Assembly (NCBI RefSeq): GCF_030848805.1
Contig: NC_092363.1
Location: 10,049,386 to 10,113,385 of the forward strand
Direction of reading: 5' to 3'
From: Temnothorax longispinosus
Lineage: Eukaryota > Arthropoda > Insecta > Hymenoptera > Formicidae
DNA: 64,000 nt
The position numbers were made by a program, and so were the translations under genes. The number at the start of each line of letters is the position of its first letter. Positions within the stretch are counted from its first letter, which is position 1. The notes under the pieces were generated by a model. It made no database searches. It worked only from the letters and a program-made list of their open reading frames with translations, and had not been told where the DNA came from. Of the stretch, positions 1-11,885 are shown piece after piece.

Positions 1-431
1 AGATGAAATTAGATGGGATTTGAAATGAGATGGTCCAATCCCATGGAATCCAAAAAAGAAATTTTCAATTCCATCCAATCCTATGGAATCCGTAAAGGTT
101 ATAGAATTGCATGGCATTAGATGGTTTAGGAAACGTCTCGCGCCTTTGTTGGGCGACCAAGCGCCGTTGTTCGTCGGTGAGCTTTTGTGTATGCCTAAGG
201 GCATTACACGCACTACTGCCGACGGGCAATTAGCCCGAAAATGAGATTTGTAAGATCTGCCAGGCCCCGTAGGGGGTCCCTTTACATAGCGGTCGAGACG
301 AAACTTTGAACTCGAGAAGATGCCTTGCGATGCGACGCCTAGCGGCGTCGACGCGAACTGCCGGTAATGCAGATACCGCGCGGGCGTGTACTATTGGTGG
401 CGCGTACCGCCACAGAGTTCAACACGGACAC
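1..431. repeat. Degenerate GGAATCC/GGAATTC-type repeat with a GC-rich unidentified segment
   Basis: The first 115 bases are made of degenerate short motifs around TGGAATCC and CCAATCC, the same motif family as the ordered tandem repeat that follows. Bases 120-430 are more GC-rich, with motifs such as GGGGGTCCC and CGCCTAGCGGCG, and show no coding region I recognise. They may be a fragment of an unidentified transposon inserted into the satellite. No gene is called here. Confidence 0.45.
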
Positions 432-706
432 TTTTCAATCCCTATCCTGGCATTCAATGGTATTCATTTTATTGTCAGAATAGACGGAATTCAATGGAAT
501 TCAATACGGAAATTTTTAATTCCTAGTTTGGCATTCAATGGTATTCATTTCGTTAACGGAATCAATGGTATTCAATGGAATTCATCACGAAACTTTCCAA
601 TCTCTAACCTGGCATTCAGTGGTATTCATTTCGTTAACGGAATCAATGGTATTCAATGGTATTCATCACGAAACTTTTCAATCCTTAACCTGGCATTCAG
701 TGGTAT
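432..706. repeat. 81-bp tandem repeat, about 3.3 copies
   Basis: The phrase TGGCATTCA recurs at 448, 529, 610 and 691, exactly 81 bases apart. Because 81 is divisible by three and the unit lacks stops in one frame, an open reading frame of 152 codons runs across it. Its product would simply be the repeat unit FNGIHF...NGIQW three times. I treat that frame as a by-product of the repeat, not a gene. Inside the unit are shorter GGAATTCAATGG sub-repeats. Confidence 0.8.
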
Positions 707-887
707 AATATTTTTGTGTCGGAATTGGATGGGATTCAAAAAAGACAAATTCTTTCCAAAATAAGAAATTTCATGATATTGAAACTATTTCAATCCCTTT
801 TTTGGACAGAATGGAATTCGGAAAGTCCTTAATTGAATTCCTGGCAATCCCGTTTTAATTCTTTTCAATCTTTTTTCGTTTACTGGG
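707..887. other. Repeat-derived spacer, no gene seen
   Basis: More degenerate GGAATTC/CAATCCC motifs follow the 81-bp array and fade out before the hairpin element. No coding or RNA gene is seen. Confidence 0.4.
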
Positions 888-1003
888 CACGATGCTAGAA
901 CTGCATCCGAGTTTTGGTTTAAGCCAATCAACTTGCAGCTCTTACAGAAAAGTAGCAGTTTTATTGGCTTAAACCGAAACTCGGACACAGTTCTAGCATC
1001 GTG
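888..1003. mobile_element. Hairpin (foldback) MITE, about 116 bp
   Basis: The segment starts CACGATGCTAGAACTG and ends with the near-perfect reverse complement CAGTTCTAGCATCGTG. The arms are about 40 bases with a few mismatches, around a short loop. There is no coding capacity. I could not settle the target-site duplication, so the superfamily is not assigned. Confidence 0.6.
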
Positions 1004-1046
1004 GACACAAGGCTTTAAAATAAAATTTTCAATAACTTACAGCTCT

Positions 1047-1520
1047 TAACATTATCAATCAACCACTAAACGATTGGTAAAAAAGAATTTAAAATTCCCA
1101 ACAGTCAAAGTGGAGGCGCTAAAGAAGGTTAAAAGTTTGTTGACAATTAATTCTTTCTTTTTAAAACGCGAAACTACCAAAAGGTTTTAATGCGGTACCA
1201 AACACTGTCAATCAATCGCCAATCGATTAAAAAAAAAAAAATTACCACAGTCAAAGTGGGGAGGCTAAGAGAAGATCAAAAATTTGTTTTTTCGATTTCC
1301 TAAAGAAACGCGCAACCACCAAAAGTTTTTAATGCGGTGCAAAACACTGCCAATCAATCGCCAATCGATTAAAAAAAAAACTACCACAGTCAAAGTAGGG
1401 GGGATAAAAGAAGATCAAAAATTTGTTTTTGATTTCCTAAAAAAACGAGAAACTACCGAACGTTTTGAATACGGTACCAAATACTACCAATCAACCACCA
1501 AACGATTGGTAAAAAAAATA
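1047..1520. repeat. Tandem repeat of about 140-146 bp, roughly 3.3 copies
   Basis: CAGTCAAAGT recurs at about 1102, 1248 and 1387. The phrase CAATCGCCAATCGATT, or its variant CAACCACCAAACGATT, occurs four times in the same register. The units differ by several substitutions and by poly-A length. The array abuts the truncated 5' edge of the Copia element at about 1552. An open frame over part of it is repeat-derived. Confidence 0.75.
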
Positions 1521-1551
1521 TATCAATAATCCACTTGAGGGGGCTAACTTT

Positions 1552-2937
1552 GTTGAGGTGCTATTGGTTGGCCTCCCCGAGCGCTACCAACCGATGATTA
1601 TGGCTCTAGAGAATTCCGGCATGGAAGTCACCGGTGATTTAGTGAAGAAAAAGCTTCTTCAAGAATCGAGTTGTAGCGATAAATCGAAATCGCAAGTCGA
1701 TGGTAATTCAGCATATTACGTAAGGCGGCAGGCCGAGCGTGCGAAAAGCCAGAAGCAGAAATCGCAGAAAACGAAATGCTGATCCTGCGGCAAAATCGGT
1801 CATTACGCAAATGAATGCGATGACAAGAAGAAATAAAATAAAGAAAAGAAGCGAACTGATCAACCGAAAAAGAAAGGTGAGAGCGGTAGCAAGGTTGCGT
1901 TCTTCGCCAATAACATCGTGCGTGAAGAAACGAATGCCTGGATCGTGGATTCGGCGGCTTCTGCTCACATGTCACCGAATAGAGAAATTTTTGATACGTT
2001 CGAAGAGATTCGTGAATCGAAAGTGATTGTCGCGGATAACACAAGATTGCATGTAAAAGGTAAAGGCACAGTAAATATACCGATGCTTGTAAATTCGAAT
2101 GGTGAAACGCGTATAATAGCGGCAGAAGAAGTTCCTTAGTGTAAATTTGTTGTTAGTCAGAAAAATCACCGAAAAAGGTTTTACTGTAAAGTTTAACGAA
2201 AGAATCTGTGAAATAGTAAACGGTAATCGTTTGATCGCTACCGCGAAACCGATAAATGATATATATAAACTTTCACAACCGTTAAATGTCGCGTACGGTT
2301 GTAAAGTAAATACAAATTCGGACGTATGGCATAGAAGATTAGGCCATTTAAATAGGTTTAGTATAAAACTGTTGCGCGATAAACACGCTGACGAGTTAAG
2401 CTTTGAAGATCCGAGTGAGCGACTGTGCGAAGTATGCGTAAAAGGAAAGCAAGCAGCACGACAACCGTTTTCAACCAATATCAAGAAAGAGAGAACAACG
2501 AAACTCTTACAGTTGGTTCACACCGATATATGCGGGCCAATGGAGACTACGTCGATAGGTGGAGCAAAATATTTCATCCTATTTATAGATGATTACTCTA
2601 GAAGATTAAGTATCTATTTCTTGAAGTATAAAAGTGAAGCGCTGGATACGTTTAAGAAGTATAAAGCTTATGTGGAGAAGCAAACGGGTCATCGTATACT
2701 TGCGCTCCGATCTGATAATGGTCGTGAATTCGTCAATGAAGAATTTAGAAGATTTCTCGAAGAAGAAGGAATCTCAGGCATCAGACAACAGTCCCATATT
2801 CACCTCAGCAGAACGGGCTAGCGGAGAGGTGCAACCGTACAATGGTTGAAAAGGCTCGATGTTTGTTGTTGGAAGCGAATCTGTCGAAGAGATTTTGGGG
2901 AGAGGCCTGTTCCACAGCGGTTTATTTGATAAATCGC
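1552..2937 (+). pseudogene. Copia retrotransposon, 5'-truncated: gag end, protease and integrase
   Basis: Translation gives the C-terminal part of gag (LLVGLPERYQPMIMAL at about 1560-1610) and a CCHC zinc knuckle, SCGKIGHYANEC, near 1780-1815. The aspartic protease motif follows (WIVDSAASAHMS, about 1938-1975). The integrase shows its zinc-binding HRRLGHLN...CEVCVKGKQ region (about 2332-2450) and the catalytic core with HTDICGP, FIDDYSR and SDNGREF (to about 2740). In-frame stops lie just before the zinc knuckle and after the protease, and there are frame changes near 2140 and 2780, so the gene is dead. The 5' LTR and gag start are missing; the element begins abruptly at the tandem repeat. 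It is interrupted at 2937 by a 2-kb LTR insertion, after which the same reading frame resumes at 4977. Confidence 0.88.
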
Positions 2938-4971
2938 TGTTGGAAATACGTAAAAATATCGGTAATATCGTGAGATGGCTACAGCCATCTATTGCATTAA
3001 TAATATACTCTTGCGGTTCCATGAATGAATACTAGATGGCAGGTCGTTTCCGCCTAGTAACTATTGCAAGCGGACGCGCGAGCAACGCGGCGCACCGAGT
3101 TCAGCTCACGCTAGCATCACGTGACAAGAAGGCGAGTGGAGGGGATGCGCAAGCACGAACGTGCAGAGAGAAGATCCCGGCCATTCTCGCACATTCTGTC
3201 GAAAGTGAAACAGTTCGAGTCACGTACTGGACATTCTGCCACGATAATACTTTATCGGGAACATGTTCAAGTTCAGTTGAAAACTTATCGCTCGTGTCGT
3301 ATTAATTACTCATGTTGTATTATTGCCTTTGTCATTGCTCGTGTCGTATTCAACGCTCGTTTCGTTTTAATAGCTCATGTTGTAATATATTCCGTTGCCG
3401 TGAATTTATACACGAGTTTCGCAATACTCAGTCAATATTCAAATCACGAATAATATTATCGAACACGTCAAAGGAAGAGAGAAGAACGACGTATATTTGG
3501 AGCTCAGCCGAGCCTTTACTTGATGGTGGACATTTGTTCAAAGTTGGCAATCGAGAGCGGCCATAATTGATTTCGTTCCTCTCATGAAACGAGACGGAAT
3601 AGCAGCCATTATTCTTAATATCTGGCTCGCATACGGCGAATGAGTTCTCACTTTCAGTGGATGATTTTCCGTCTAAATAAATAGCGGATTATCTATAAAG
3701 AATTAGTGGATGCTGCAGATTCCACGATAAGGTACCTTTGAATTTATTATCTCGAATATTCGGTTCTTTCGTCAGATATCTCCCTGATGAAAGTGATACT
3801 TTACAAGTGCGCACGTGCTAATTCAAATATTCGGTTACAAGACATAACGTTATACGTTGTTTATATTTGTCCTCAAAGAAGGACGTTTATTATTTATTCA
3901 GATTAATAAGAAAAGGAGATAAATTCTTATCTCGGAACGTAAATTCAGTGGAATTCCAATTAATACTTCTGATTGATGCGCATACATGGATTAGATTGAT
4001 CATGAAATAATATTCCTTCGAATTCGTTGTGTGTCTTACATATATATTAAGGACTCATATTTCGTTCACTTTATAAAACTCTCTCGTACATACTGTATAT
4101 AACGAACTTTATGTTAATTCGATAGATTATTACTGTTTAAGATAATATGTTGACTACTCGATTCTTTCGAAATGATATTATAAATTGATTAACGACTTAC
4201 AACAATTATGAACCGTGCGAACTGATTAGCTTCTTTACTCAATTACGTTATGTAAAGTTACTATTGCGATCCTCTTCGTATTTCTTTTGATTAATTATAA
4301 GGATTTATGCTACAAAAATTTACTGCTTTCAGTAACGTATATGGAATAATTATATTTACTACTTTCAAGGAAAAAGTTTCGACTTCAATCAAAAGGACAG
4401 TTACTGATAGACTGTTAATTTATAACATTATCGAATTTAATTCCTGCATAATTCTTTTATTTATAATAATTCTCACGTTGAGATTTAATGTATTTTGAAT
4501 TTTTTTGTTTTTTTAATTCCATATTCGTTATCTTAATATGTATTAATTGTGTTCATTCTCTTTATATTATTTTTCGTACTTATTATAATTGATATGTTTG
4601 CTTCGAAGATAATCCCTTGCAGAAGTTCTACATAGAGAAGAGATCACTTATTTCATTTTAATAATTGAGAATATTTAATACATTGAATATTTTTTAATAC
4701 TTTATTCCTCGATTTTAGTTTGAAATATTTCGTAAATGGATCTCAGTCTTAACTTATTATTTGTAATAAGATTCCGTTAAACGAAGGGAATATCTTCTTT
4801 ACAATGTTTTGTATCGAAATTACATATTTATGATTACATTTATGTTTCACGACCAAATGATAGAATTGATTGTTTTATGAACTCAGTAAATTAACGATTC
4901 TATTTCTTAATTTGAATATCGTTTCTCTTTCTCCACCATCCTTAGCTCACGCAACATACGGGGCGTGTACA
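2938..4971. mobile_element. Solo LTR (about 2.03 kb) inserted in the Copia integrase gene
   Basis: The insertion begins TGTTGGAAATACG and ends GGGGCGTGTACA, giving the TG...CA ends of a long terminal repeat. It is flanked by a 5-bp direct repeat, ATCGC, at 2933-2937 and 4972-4976. Removing it with one copy of the repeat rejoins the Copia integrase frame exactly in register, which fixes both borders. There is no internal coding region, primer-binding site or second LTR, so a solo LTR left by recombination is the simplest reading. The family (Gypsy or BEL/Pao) cannot be assigned from an LTR alone. Short open frames within it, such as 3036-3305 and 4307-4498, match nothing known. Confidence 0.72.
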
Positions 4972-7060
4972 ATCGCTCTCCAGCAAAAGGTCTGCAGTAT
5001 AAGACACCCTATGAAATCTGGTCAGGAAATAAGCCGGATTTAAGTCACTTAAAGTGTTTTGGCTGTAAAGCGCTGGCTCACATTCCGAAGGAACTTCGCC
5101 TAAAATGGGATGTAAAGTCAAAAGATTGTATATTCCTAGGATATTTGGAGCATTCCAAAGACTATCGGATGTTCGATACGAAGACTGAAAAAGTTTTCAG
5201 GAGTAGAGATGTCGTCTTCTATGAAGATAAGCCTGAAAACGCCACGGAAGATATCATGATACAAGAAGTTACGGATGAATCTGAAGACACTAAAGATTCA
5301 GTGGGGGCTGAGTCTAATAGTTCGGATGAAAACCTCGAAAGTATAGAAGATCCTGATTCAGAGAGTTCTGATGAAGAGGATGATAATAATGATGCGGATC
5401 GTCCACAATCACGCCAAGAAAAGGAAGAATCATTGGTTCGTCGTAGTAGTCGTGTACGGAAACCCAAGGAGTTTCAAGATTTTATTACATACAGCGTATT
5501 GGAAGAATCCGAGCAAATTGAACCAATGAGCGTAGATGAAGCATTGAAAGATCCTCACGGAAAAGAATGGAAGCAACCCATGAAGGAAGAATATGATGCC
5601 CTTATTCAGAATCAGACATGGGAATTATATATGTGATCGACCTAAAGACAAAAAGGTACTGAAGACGCGCTGGGTTTTTAAAATTAAACAAGATGAAGGT
5701 AACTCGCAAAGATATAGAGCGAGGTTGGTAATCAAAGGATACGAACAAATCCCGGGTATTGATTATCATGAAACCTATTGCCCTGTAGTTAGATTTAGTA
5801 CTCTTAGATGTCTTTTTGCAGTGGCTGCTAAACATAACTATGATATAGACCATCTGGATGTAGTGACAGCGTTCCTCAACGGCGATTTGGAGGAAGATAT
5901 ATACATAGAACTGCCGAAAGAGTTTGTCAAGCAAGGACAGGAGAGGAAAGTATCCAAGCTCAAGAAAGCGATGTATGGACTCAAGCAAGGAGCCAACGCG
6001 TGGAACAAAAAGCTACATAATGTATTAAAAAAGATGGGTTTTGAGCGTTCTAAAGAGGATCCGAGTTTGTATATCCGTGAAGAAAGTGACGGAAGCGTAA
6101 CGTACTTAACCACATACGTAGATGATTTTTTATTATTTACAAAAAATAGAAAGTTGAAACAGACAATTATAAAGAAACTGGAGGAGGAATTTAAGTTAAG
6201 AAATCTGGGACCGGTTCAAAGATCTTGGGGATCAACGTACGAAAAAATCGACAAGCCAGAGAGAAACTCCTCGACCAGGAAGATTATATAGAAGAAATCT
6301 TGCATCGATTTAACTTGGAGAACTGTAATCCGGTGAAAACGCCACTGGATACGAATCAGACATTAACCAAGGATATGTCGTCAAAAACTGCAGTAGAGAA
6401 GAAGGAAATGGAAAACGTTCCATACAGGGAGGCATTGGGTTGCCTGATGTACGTGTATCAAGGCACGCGACCTGACCTGGGCAGTGCGATTACAACTCTT
6501 GGTTCATTTGCTGAGAACCCTGGAAAAGCGCATTGGAACGCGCTTAAACGCACGCTGCGTTATTTGAAGGGGACCAAGGATCTCCGACTGAAGATAGACT
6601 GTTCTAAACAATCTAAACCTACGGAGCTAATAGGATATTGCGATGCTAATTAGGCCGGCGATACGGATAGCCGACGTTCTACTAGTGGATACGTGTTCCT
6701 GTTAGGCAGCTGTGCAGTATCCTGGTGTTCAAGAAGGCAGCAATCCGTTTCGTTATCGACTACCGAGTCGGAATACATCGCGATGTCGTTAGCTACTCAG
6801 GAACTCTTGTGGCTTAAAGATTAATGAAAGATATCGATAAATCTTGTATTCGCGAGCCGGTTTGTTTATATTCAGATAACCAAAGTGCTATAAAATTAGC
6901 GAGTTCAAATATCTATCATGCGAGGTCGAAGCATATAGATACGAGGTATAAATTAATAAAAGAAAAGATCTCTGGTAAAGAGTTAAAACTTGATTTTAAG
7001 TAAGGAAATGTTAGCGGATGCGCTTACTAAAGCAGTAACTTCCGAAAAGAATAATAGGGC
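4972..7060 (+). pseudogene. Copia retrotransposon, continued: integrase C-terminus, reverse transcriptase, RNase H
   Basis: Resuming after the solo LTR are the Copia integrase C-terminal region (PYEIWSGNKPDLSHLKCFG) and an acidic linker at about 5270-5400. The reverse transcriptase starts near 5640 (WVFKIKQDEG, RYRARLVIKG) and contains DVVTAFLNGDLEEDIY and the catalytic TYVDDFLLF near 6110-6135. RNase H follows (GYCDAN near 6640, STTESEYIAM near 6765, SDNQSAIKLA near 6880). The gene is broken by a frame change near 5635, another near 6220, a TAG stop near 6652 where Copia relatives have tryptophan, and further stops to about 7060. It belongs to the same element as 1552-2937. Confidence 0.88.
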
Positions 7061-7128
7061 AATAAGGGTATGAATTTAATTTCATTAGATTAAAGTTTGT
7101 TTTTTTGCCTCGAGCTCAAGTAGGAGAA

Positions 7129-7620
7129 TGTAGGTATATGTATTCTGTTAGTGATCTCAGGGCGAAAGGAGATACGAGTTAGTTCTTCAGTAGATGGCGC
7201 TTGTATTTTTAGTTAGTCTGCTCTCTATGTTAGCATGCAGTTAATATCAGTCCGCATATAGCGCCCTCGTTAAGTGAACACTGTTATTCGTATGTATTTG
7301 ACCGGAAATGAATGTCCGGAAAAAAATCTACCATATGAAATCGTTTGTATTTCGTATGAAGACTTTTGAAGTGCAATTGAAAAGATTTGTGAGTCATTTG
7401 TTTAATTGTAATTAATTAATTATTTTTACACCATGCATTTAACCGGAATAGATAAATTAATAAAAGTTTTTATACGGAATCGTTTGTATTTTGTATGAAG
7501 AGTTATGAAGTGTGATTAAAAAGACTTGTGAGTCACCCAGATAATTTTAATTAAATATTTATAAACTCGGTAATTAGCCAAAATATAGATTTTTAGTTAT
7601 TCATATGTTAAAAGAAGAAG
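7129..7620 (+). repeat. Probable 3' LTR of the decayed Copia element (right edge uncertain)
   Basis: A purine-rich tract (GTAGGAGAA) just before 7129 is followed by TGTAGGTATATG, as expected for a polypurine tract and LTR start. No matching 5' LTR exists in the window because the element is 5'-truncated, so the right border cannot be fixed. The segment holds a diverged internal duplication: a stretch around ATCGTTTGTATTTCGTATGAAG at about 7346 recurs about 125 bases later. Confidence 0.5.
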
Positions 7621-8407
7621 GCGCTAGTGTTCCCGAAGGTCCGTCTGCAATCAGAATTAATATGAACGTTTTAAAAATTATTTTATACTGAAATAAATAA
7701 ATATACAGGCTAATAAGCTTGTAGCTATAAGCGATAGTTGCTAATTAAGTTTGTAAAGATGTACCAGCTGTGCAGGGTGAAGAGCAGGTTATCTCAAACG
7801 CCCTGCCACAACCCAATTAAAAGAGACTCAAATGTCATTACCGCTGAGAAGTACTTCTTGCCATTTAAGTTAGCATGTCAGAGCAACCGGATTGTCCATT
7901 GCGTTCCACCTTGAATTTTTTTTACAGTCGTTTATTAGGATTGCCCTACTTTTAAATTGAGCGCTTTTAAATGTATTATTATTAAACTACCGATATCGAT
8001 ATATTATTAGTAATTTAATATTAAAACTTGACAGAGTGACGTAAATTAATTCGCTCATAGTATTATAACAAAGTATTATGCGTTCAAATTCTCGAAAGCT
8101 AGCTTCTTTACTATGCTCTCTCTTTATGTCGATCGATTCAGATAAAAATCCCCGAAGTCTTTCTTTCTCTCGCAATATTCCTAGAGTAAAACTGTACAAA
8201 AACTCCACGAAAGTGGCGATATTTTTCACGGATCTGGTTCGAGTCTCGGCTCTTGAGGAAGGTGCGCATGTATCAATTCTTTATAAGTTCTGTATTGTTT
8301 ACACATAAATTATAGAATATCTAAACGTTTCTTTTTTTTTCGATGTCCTGTGAAATTGTACAATAGAGTTACAAATAAAGATAAGCCACACTTTACGTAT
8401 AATCTGA
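7621..8407. other. No recognisable gene
   Basis: This stretch is AT-rich with no coding similarity I recognise. A 76-codon open frame at 8078-8308 and an antisense one at 7987-8229 overlap each other and have no domain signature. I do not call either. Confidence 0.4.
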
Positions 8408-10218
8408 CCGTACAAAATTACCTTTTTTAAAAAAAAGGTAAAGAAAGGCGCCAAGTACACGCATAGTAGTGTATATATTGTTACCTAAAAAAAAACAGTG
8501 GTAGTATTATACCTCAAAAAAATTTAAGTAACAAGTGGTAGACGTAATCTTTGTATTTCGAAAAATCTCGAAAAAACCTAAGCAGTAGTATCTTTACCTC
8601 GAAAAAACCTAAGTAACAAGTGGTAGACGTAATCTTTGTATCTCCAAAAATCTCGAAAAAACCTAAGCAGTAGTATTTTTATTTCCAAAAAATTATAACT
8701 CAAGTGATACACATCACAAAATTACGTTACCTTATCAAAAATGAGTCGCGCTTCAAGTGATCTATTATTACAATTACAAAAAGGAAATGATATCTCTTTT
8801 TAAATTACAGCGCCAATTACAGAGAACATTATTTTTCGAGATACAAAGATTACGTCTACCACTTGTTACTTAGGTTTTTTCGAGGTATAATATTACCACT
8901 GCTTTTCTTCGATTAGAATAAAAGATTGAATCATGAAGAATTACACAGAGGTAACGGTACAAAATACAAATATTTTATTAAAATATTTAAACCCAACAAG
9001 GGAATACAAGGTATTTAAATACAAAGTTTATATATGTATTTTAAAAGATTTAATCGCATCGCAAAGAATTACAGAGGTAACAGTACAAAAAAATAAAAAT
9101 ATTTTAGTAAAATACATAAAATTTTCTTGTCAAAAAACTTGGCGCTGCTAGACCTCAAAATTAGGTCAGCCTGTTGTGTATGTGCGAGCGAGTGAATGTG
9201 GGTTATGTGTGTGTGTGTGGGTGATGTGTGTGTGTGTGTGTGTGTGTGTGACGGTGAATAATGCGGTTTATGATTAAGTATAGGATAAGTTAAGATAAGT
9301 CTATATTTTTAAAGCGATTAGAATTAAGTAGGTATAGAATAAGTATAGAATAAGTAATATTTACATTTGTAAAAGGTCTCTCTCTCTCTCGAATAATGCG
9401 GCTTATGATTAAGTATAGGATAAAAGGTCTCTCTCTCTTTCTCTCTCTAGCAGCGCCAAGTTTTTTGACAAGAAAAATTTACGCATTTTTATAAAATATT
9501 TTTATTTTTTGTACTGTTACCTCTGTAATTTTTTGCGATGCGATTAAATCTTTTAAAATACATATATAAACTTTGTATTTAAATACCTTGTATTCCCTTG
9601 TTGGGTTTAAATATTTTAATAAAATATTTGTATTTTGTATCGTTACCTCTGTGTAATTCTTCATGATTCAATCTTTTATTCTAATCGAAGAAAAGCAGTG
9701 GTAATATTATACCTCGAATAAACCTAAGTAACAAGTGGTAGACGTAATCTTTGTTTCTCGAAAAATATGTTCTCTGTAATTGGCGCTGTAATTTAAAAAG
9801 AGATATCATTTCTTTTTTGTAATTGTAATAATAGATCACTTGAAGCGCGACTCATTTTTGATAAGGTAACGTAATTTTGTGATGTGTATCACTTGAGTTA
9901 TAATTTTTTGGAAATAAAAATACTACTGCTTAGGTTTTTTCGAAATTTTTGGAGATACAAAGATTACGTCTACCACTTGTTACTTAGGTTTTTCGAGGTA
10001 TAATACTACCACTTTGTTTTTTTTCGAGGTAAAGATACTACTGTTTAGGTTTTTTCGAGATTTTTTAAGATACAAAGATTACGTCTACCACTTGTTACTT
10101 AGATTTTTTTGAGGTATAATACTACCACTGTTTTTTTTTAGGTAACAATATATACACTACTATGCGTGTACTTGGCGCCTTTCTTTACCTTTTTTTTAAA
10201 AAAGGTAATTTTGTACGG
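8408..10218. mobile_element. Large foldback element with inverted arms of about 750-770 bp
   Basis: The element starts CCGTACAAAATTACC and ends GGTAATTTTGTACGG. The left arm (8408 to about 9152) is the reverse complement of the right arm (about 9446-10218), with scattered differences. The centre (9153-9445) holds a GT-rich microsatellite and CT runs. The arms contain an internal 89-bp tandem duplication built on GTGGTAGACGTAATCTTTG. Both arms contain the same open frame (8933-9151 plus and 9479-9664 minus), as expected of a palindrome; it resembles no known protein. No transposase is present, so the element is non-autonomous. A related element lies at 32311-33330. Confidence 0.8.
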
Positions 10219-10440
10219 ATATCACGCCTTTTTGTAGTATTACGCATTTTATAAACAGTATGTACAGGGTGTTATTTCGAGGTATAATACTACCACTTTG
10301 TTTTTTTTTTCGAGGTAACAGCATAATACATATACACTACTATGCGTGTACTTGGCGCCTTTTTTTACCTTTTTTTTGAAAAAGGTAATTTTGTACGGAT
10401 ATCACGCCTTTTTGTAGTGTTACGCATCTTAATCTTAACA
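10219..10440. repeat. Tandem partial copy of the foldback terminus
   Basis: The terminal module of the preceding foldback occurs again at about 10275-10430: GAGGTATAATACTACCACT, then TACACTACTATGCGTGTACTT, then GGTAATTTTGTACGGATATCACGCC. The copy continues into GTAGTGTTACGCAT, which also marks the outer edge of the related element at about 32311. This suggests the true family end lies beyond the GGTAATTTTGTACGG boundary. Confidence 0.65.
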
Positions 10441-10529
10441 GAAAAAAATTACACCTTATAAAGAAATGTGTCTGAAGTTGTTAATATATATAATATATAC
10501 ATTGCCGGACATTGCTTTTATGTAAAATA

Positions 10530-10735
10530 TGCATCGGGTATCCGGGTACCCGCCCGTTCGCCCGTTACCCGTTGTATACGAATCTAGACCGGTTCCGCGG
10601 GTACCCGGGTAATTCGGATAATTCGGGTAGCGGGTACCCGTATCGATTTGGGTACCCGCTACCCGTGTCAATACAGGTACTTGTTATACCCGCGTCAGTA
10701 CGGGTATCCGTATCGAGGCGGGTATAACAGCGTAT
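10530..10735. repeat. GGGTACCCG palindromic short-repeat cluster
   Basis: The self-complementary core GGGTACCC and variants (GGGTAT, GGGTAATTCGG, CCCGTATCG) recur many times across about 200 bases in both orientations. It is far more GC-rich than its surroundings. Open frames on both strands across it are artefacts of the repeat. It does not match the insect telomere repeat TTAGG. Confidence 0.65.
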
Positions 10736-10852
10736 GCTACAGACATCTGCGCGGCGTATTACACGGAGACGCGTATACGCAAAGTAATAAAATATAAATT
10801 CTCACACGCTTCAAGAATATATTAAATATATGAAAGAATGCTTTTATATTAA

Positions 10853-11286
10853 CCTTCCGTTTTTTCGATACCTTCTTAGTGCATACGTGAGTCTGTCATG
10901 TTCAACGCTCCCTACCTTAAAGTATTTTAAAAAATCTGAAAAAATTTATAAAACATCTGTCTACATTGTAGTTGACAATTTTATAATTTTTTGATAACCA
11001 TTTGTTTATTTAATATTTGATTTTTAATGAACTTTCAATAATATTAGCAAAATTATTACTTACAAAAAAGATATTACGTCTAGTGCATACATGGGTTTGA
11101 GATGTCCGTGCGAGACTTGACTTGCTCGGTATTCGGCGATATATTGATTTTTCGTAACAGCTCTGGGTCCCTCTTGAGTCCCTTTTCTCACTTACTTTTT
11201 TAGAAATGGAGGCAGGCTTGCCAGTTTTACAGTTACGAGCAGATATTATTTTGGCTTGGACGCCGTAGACCCACGTACACGGAAGG
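10853..11286. mobile_element. piggyBac-type MITE, 434 bp
   Basis: The element begins CCTTCCGT and ends ACGGAAGG and is bracketed by TTAA at 10849-10852 and 11287-11290. The TTAA target and short inverted ends are the hallmark of piggyBac-derived elements. There is no coding capacity. A partial GTGCATACRTG motif (10880 and 11080) recurs inside. Confidence 0.65.
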
Positions 11287-11461
11287 TTAAATATGCATTA
11301 CACATTATGTGGATAAATAGGTATATGTGTGTAATTATATTTGAAATTTCTATAAATTGCTTTACGTGTAATTTTATATATTTTCTTATTTTACATGCAT
11401 ATATATCTTTCTAAAACCAGTAATATAATTATATATGATATAATACTATCATTATTTTATA

Positions 11462-11869
11462 CAGAGCGCCCCGGGTTTTACCCGATAAACTGCGGGAGCA
11501 TATTCTACAAGTGAAAATAAGAAAAAAATATTATATGAAGTTTGGCTAGAAATGCTTTATTATAAACAAAGTTATAAACAAATATTGAAACGGAACATGA
11601 AATAGGTAATAATGGTTCTCTGACCTCCTCTGACTTAAATTTGGCGAGATCGCCAAATTTAACGCTCTTGATTTTTACTTATGGGGAACTTTAAAAAATA
11701 AGAGTCATCAAAATAGGTAATAATTTTTACCTATTTCACGTTCCGTTTCAATAATTATTTACAACTTTGTCATAAAGCATTTCTAGCCAAACTTCATATA
11801 AATTTTTTTTTTATTTGCACTTGTAGAATATACTCCCGCAGTTTGTCGGGTAAAATCCGGAGCACTCTG
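11462..11869. mobile_element. Foldback Tc1/mariner-type element, 408 bp, with a transposase scrap
   Basis: CAGAGCGCCCCGG at the left and its reverse complement at the right are flanked by TA dinucleotides (11460-11461 and 11870-11871). The arms are about 165-190 bases. The centre, about 11640-11700, translates in two frames to a scrap resembling RSPNLT...LDFYLWGTLKN. That resembles the third catalytic-aspartate region of Tc1/mariner (IS630) transposases. It is a non-autonomous palindromic derivative. Confidence 0.55.
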
Positions 11870-11885
11870 TATAATATTATAAATT

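Noticed and set aside
4307..4498. Small membrane-like protein (63 codons)
   Set aside because: It is an AT-rich chance frame inside the solo LTR, with no conservation signal.
8078..8308. 76-codon protein
   Set aside because: It overlaps an equally long antisense frame in AT-rich sequence and has no recognisable domain.
10530..10735. Telomere-associated repeat
   Set aside because: The motif GGGTACCCG is palindromic and unrelated to the insect telomere unit TTAGG.
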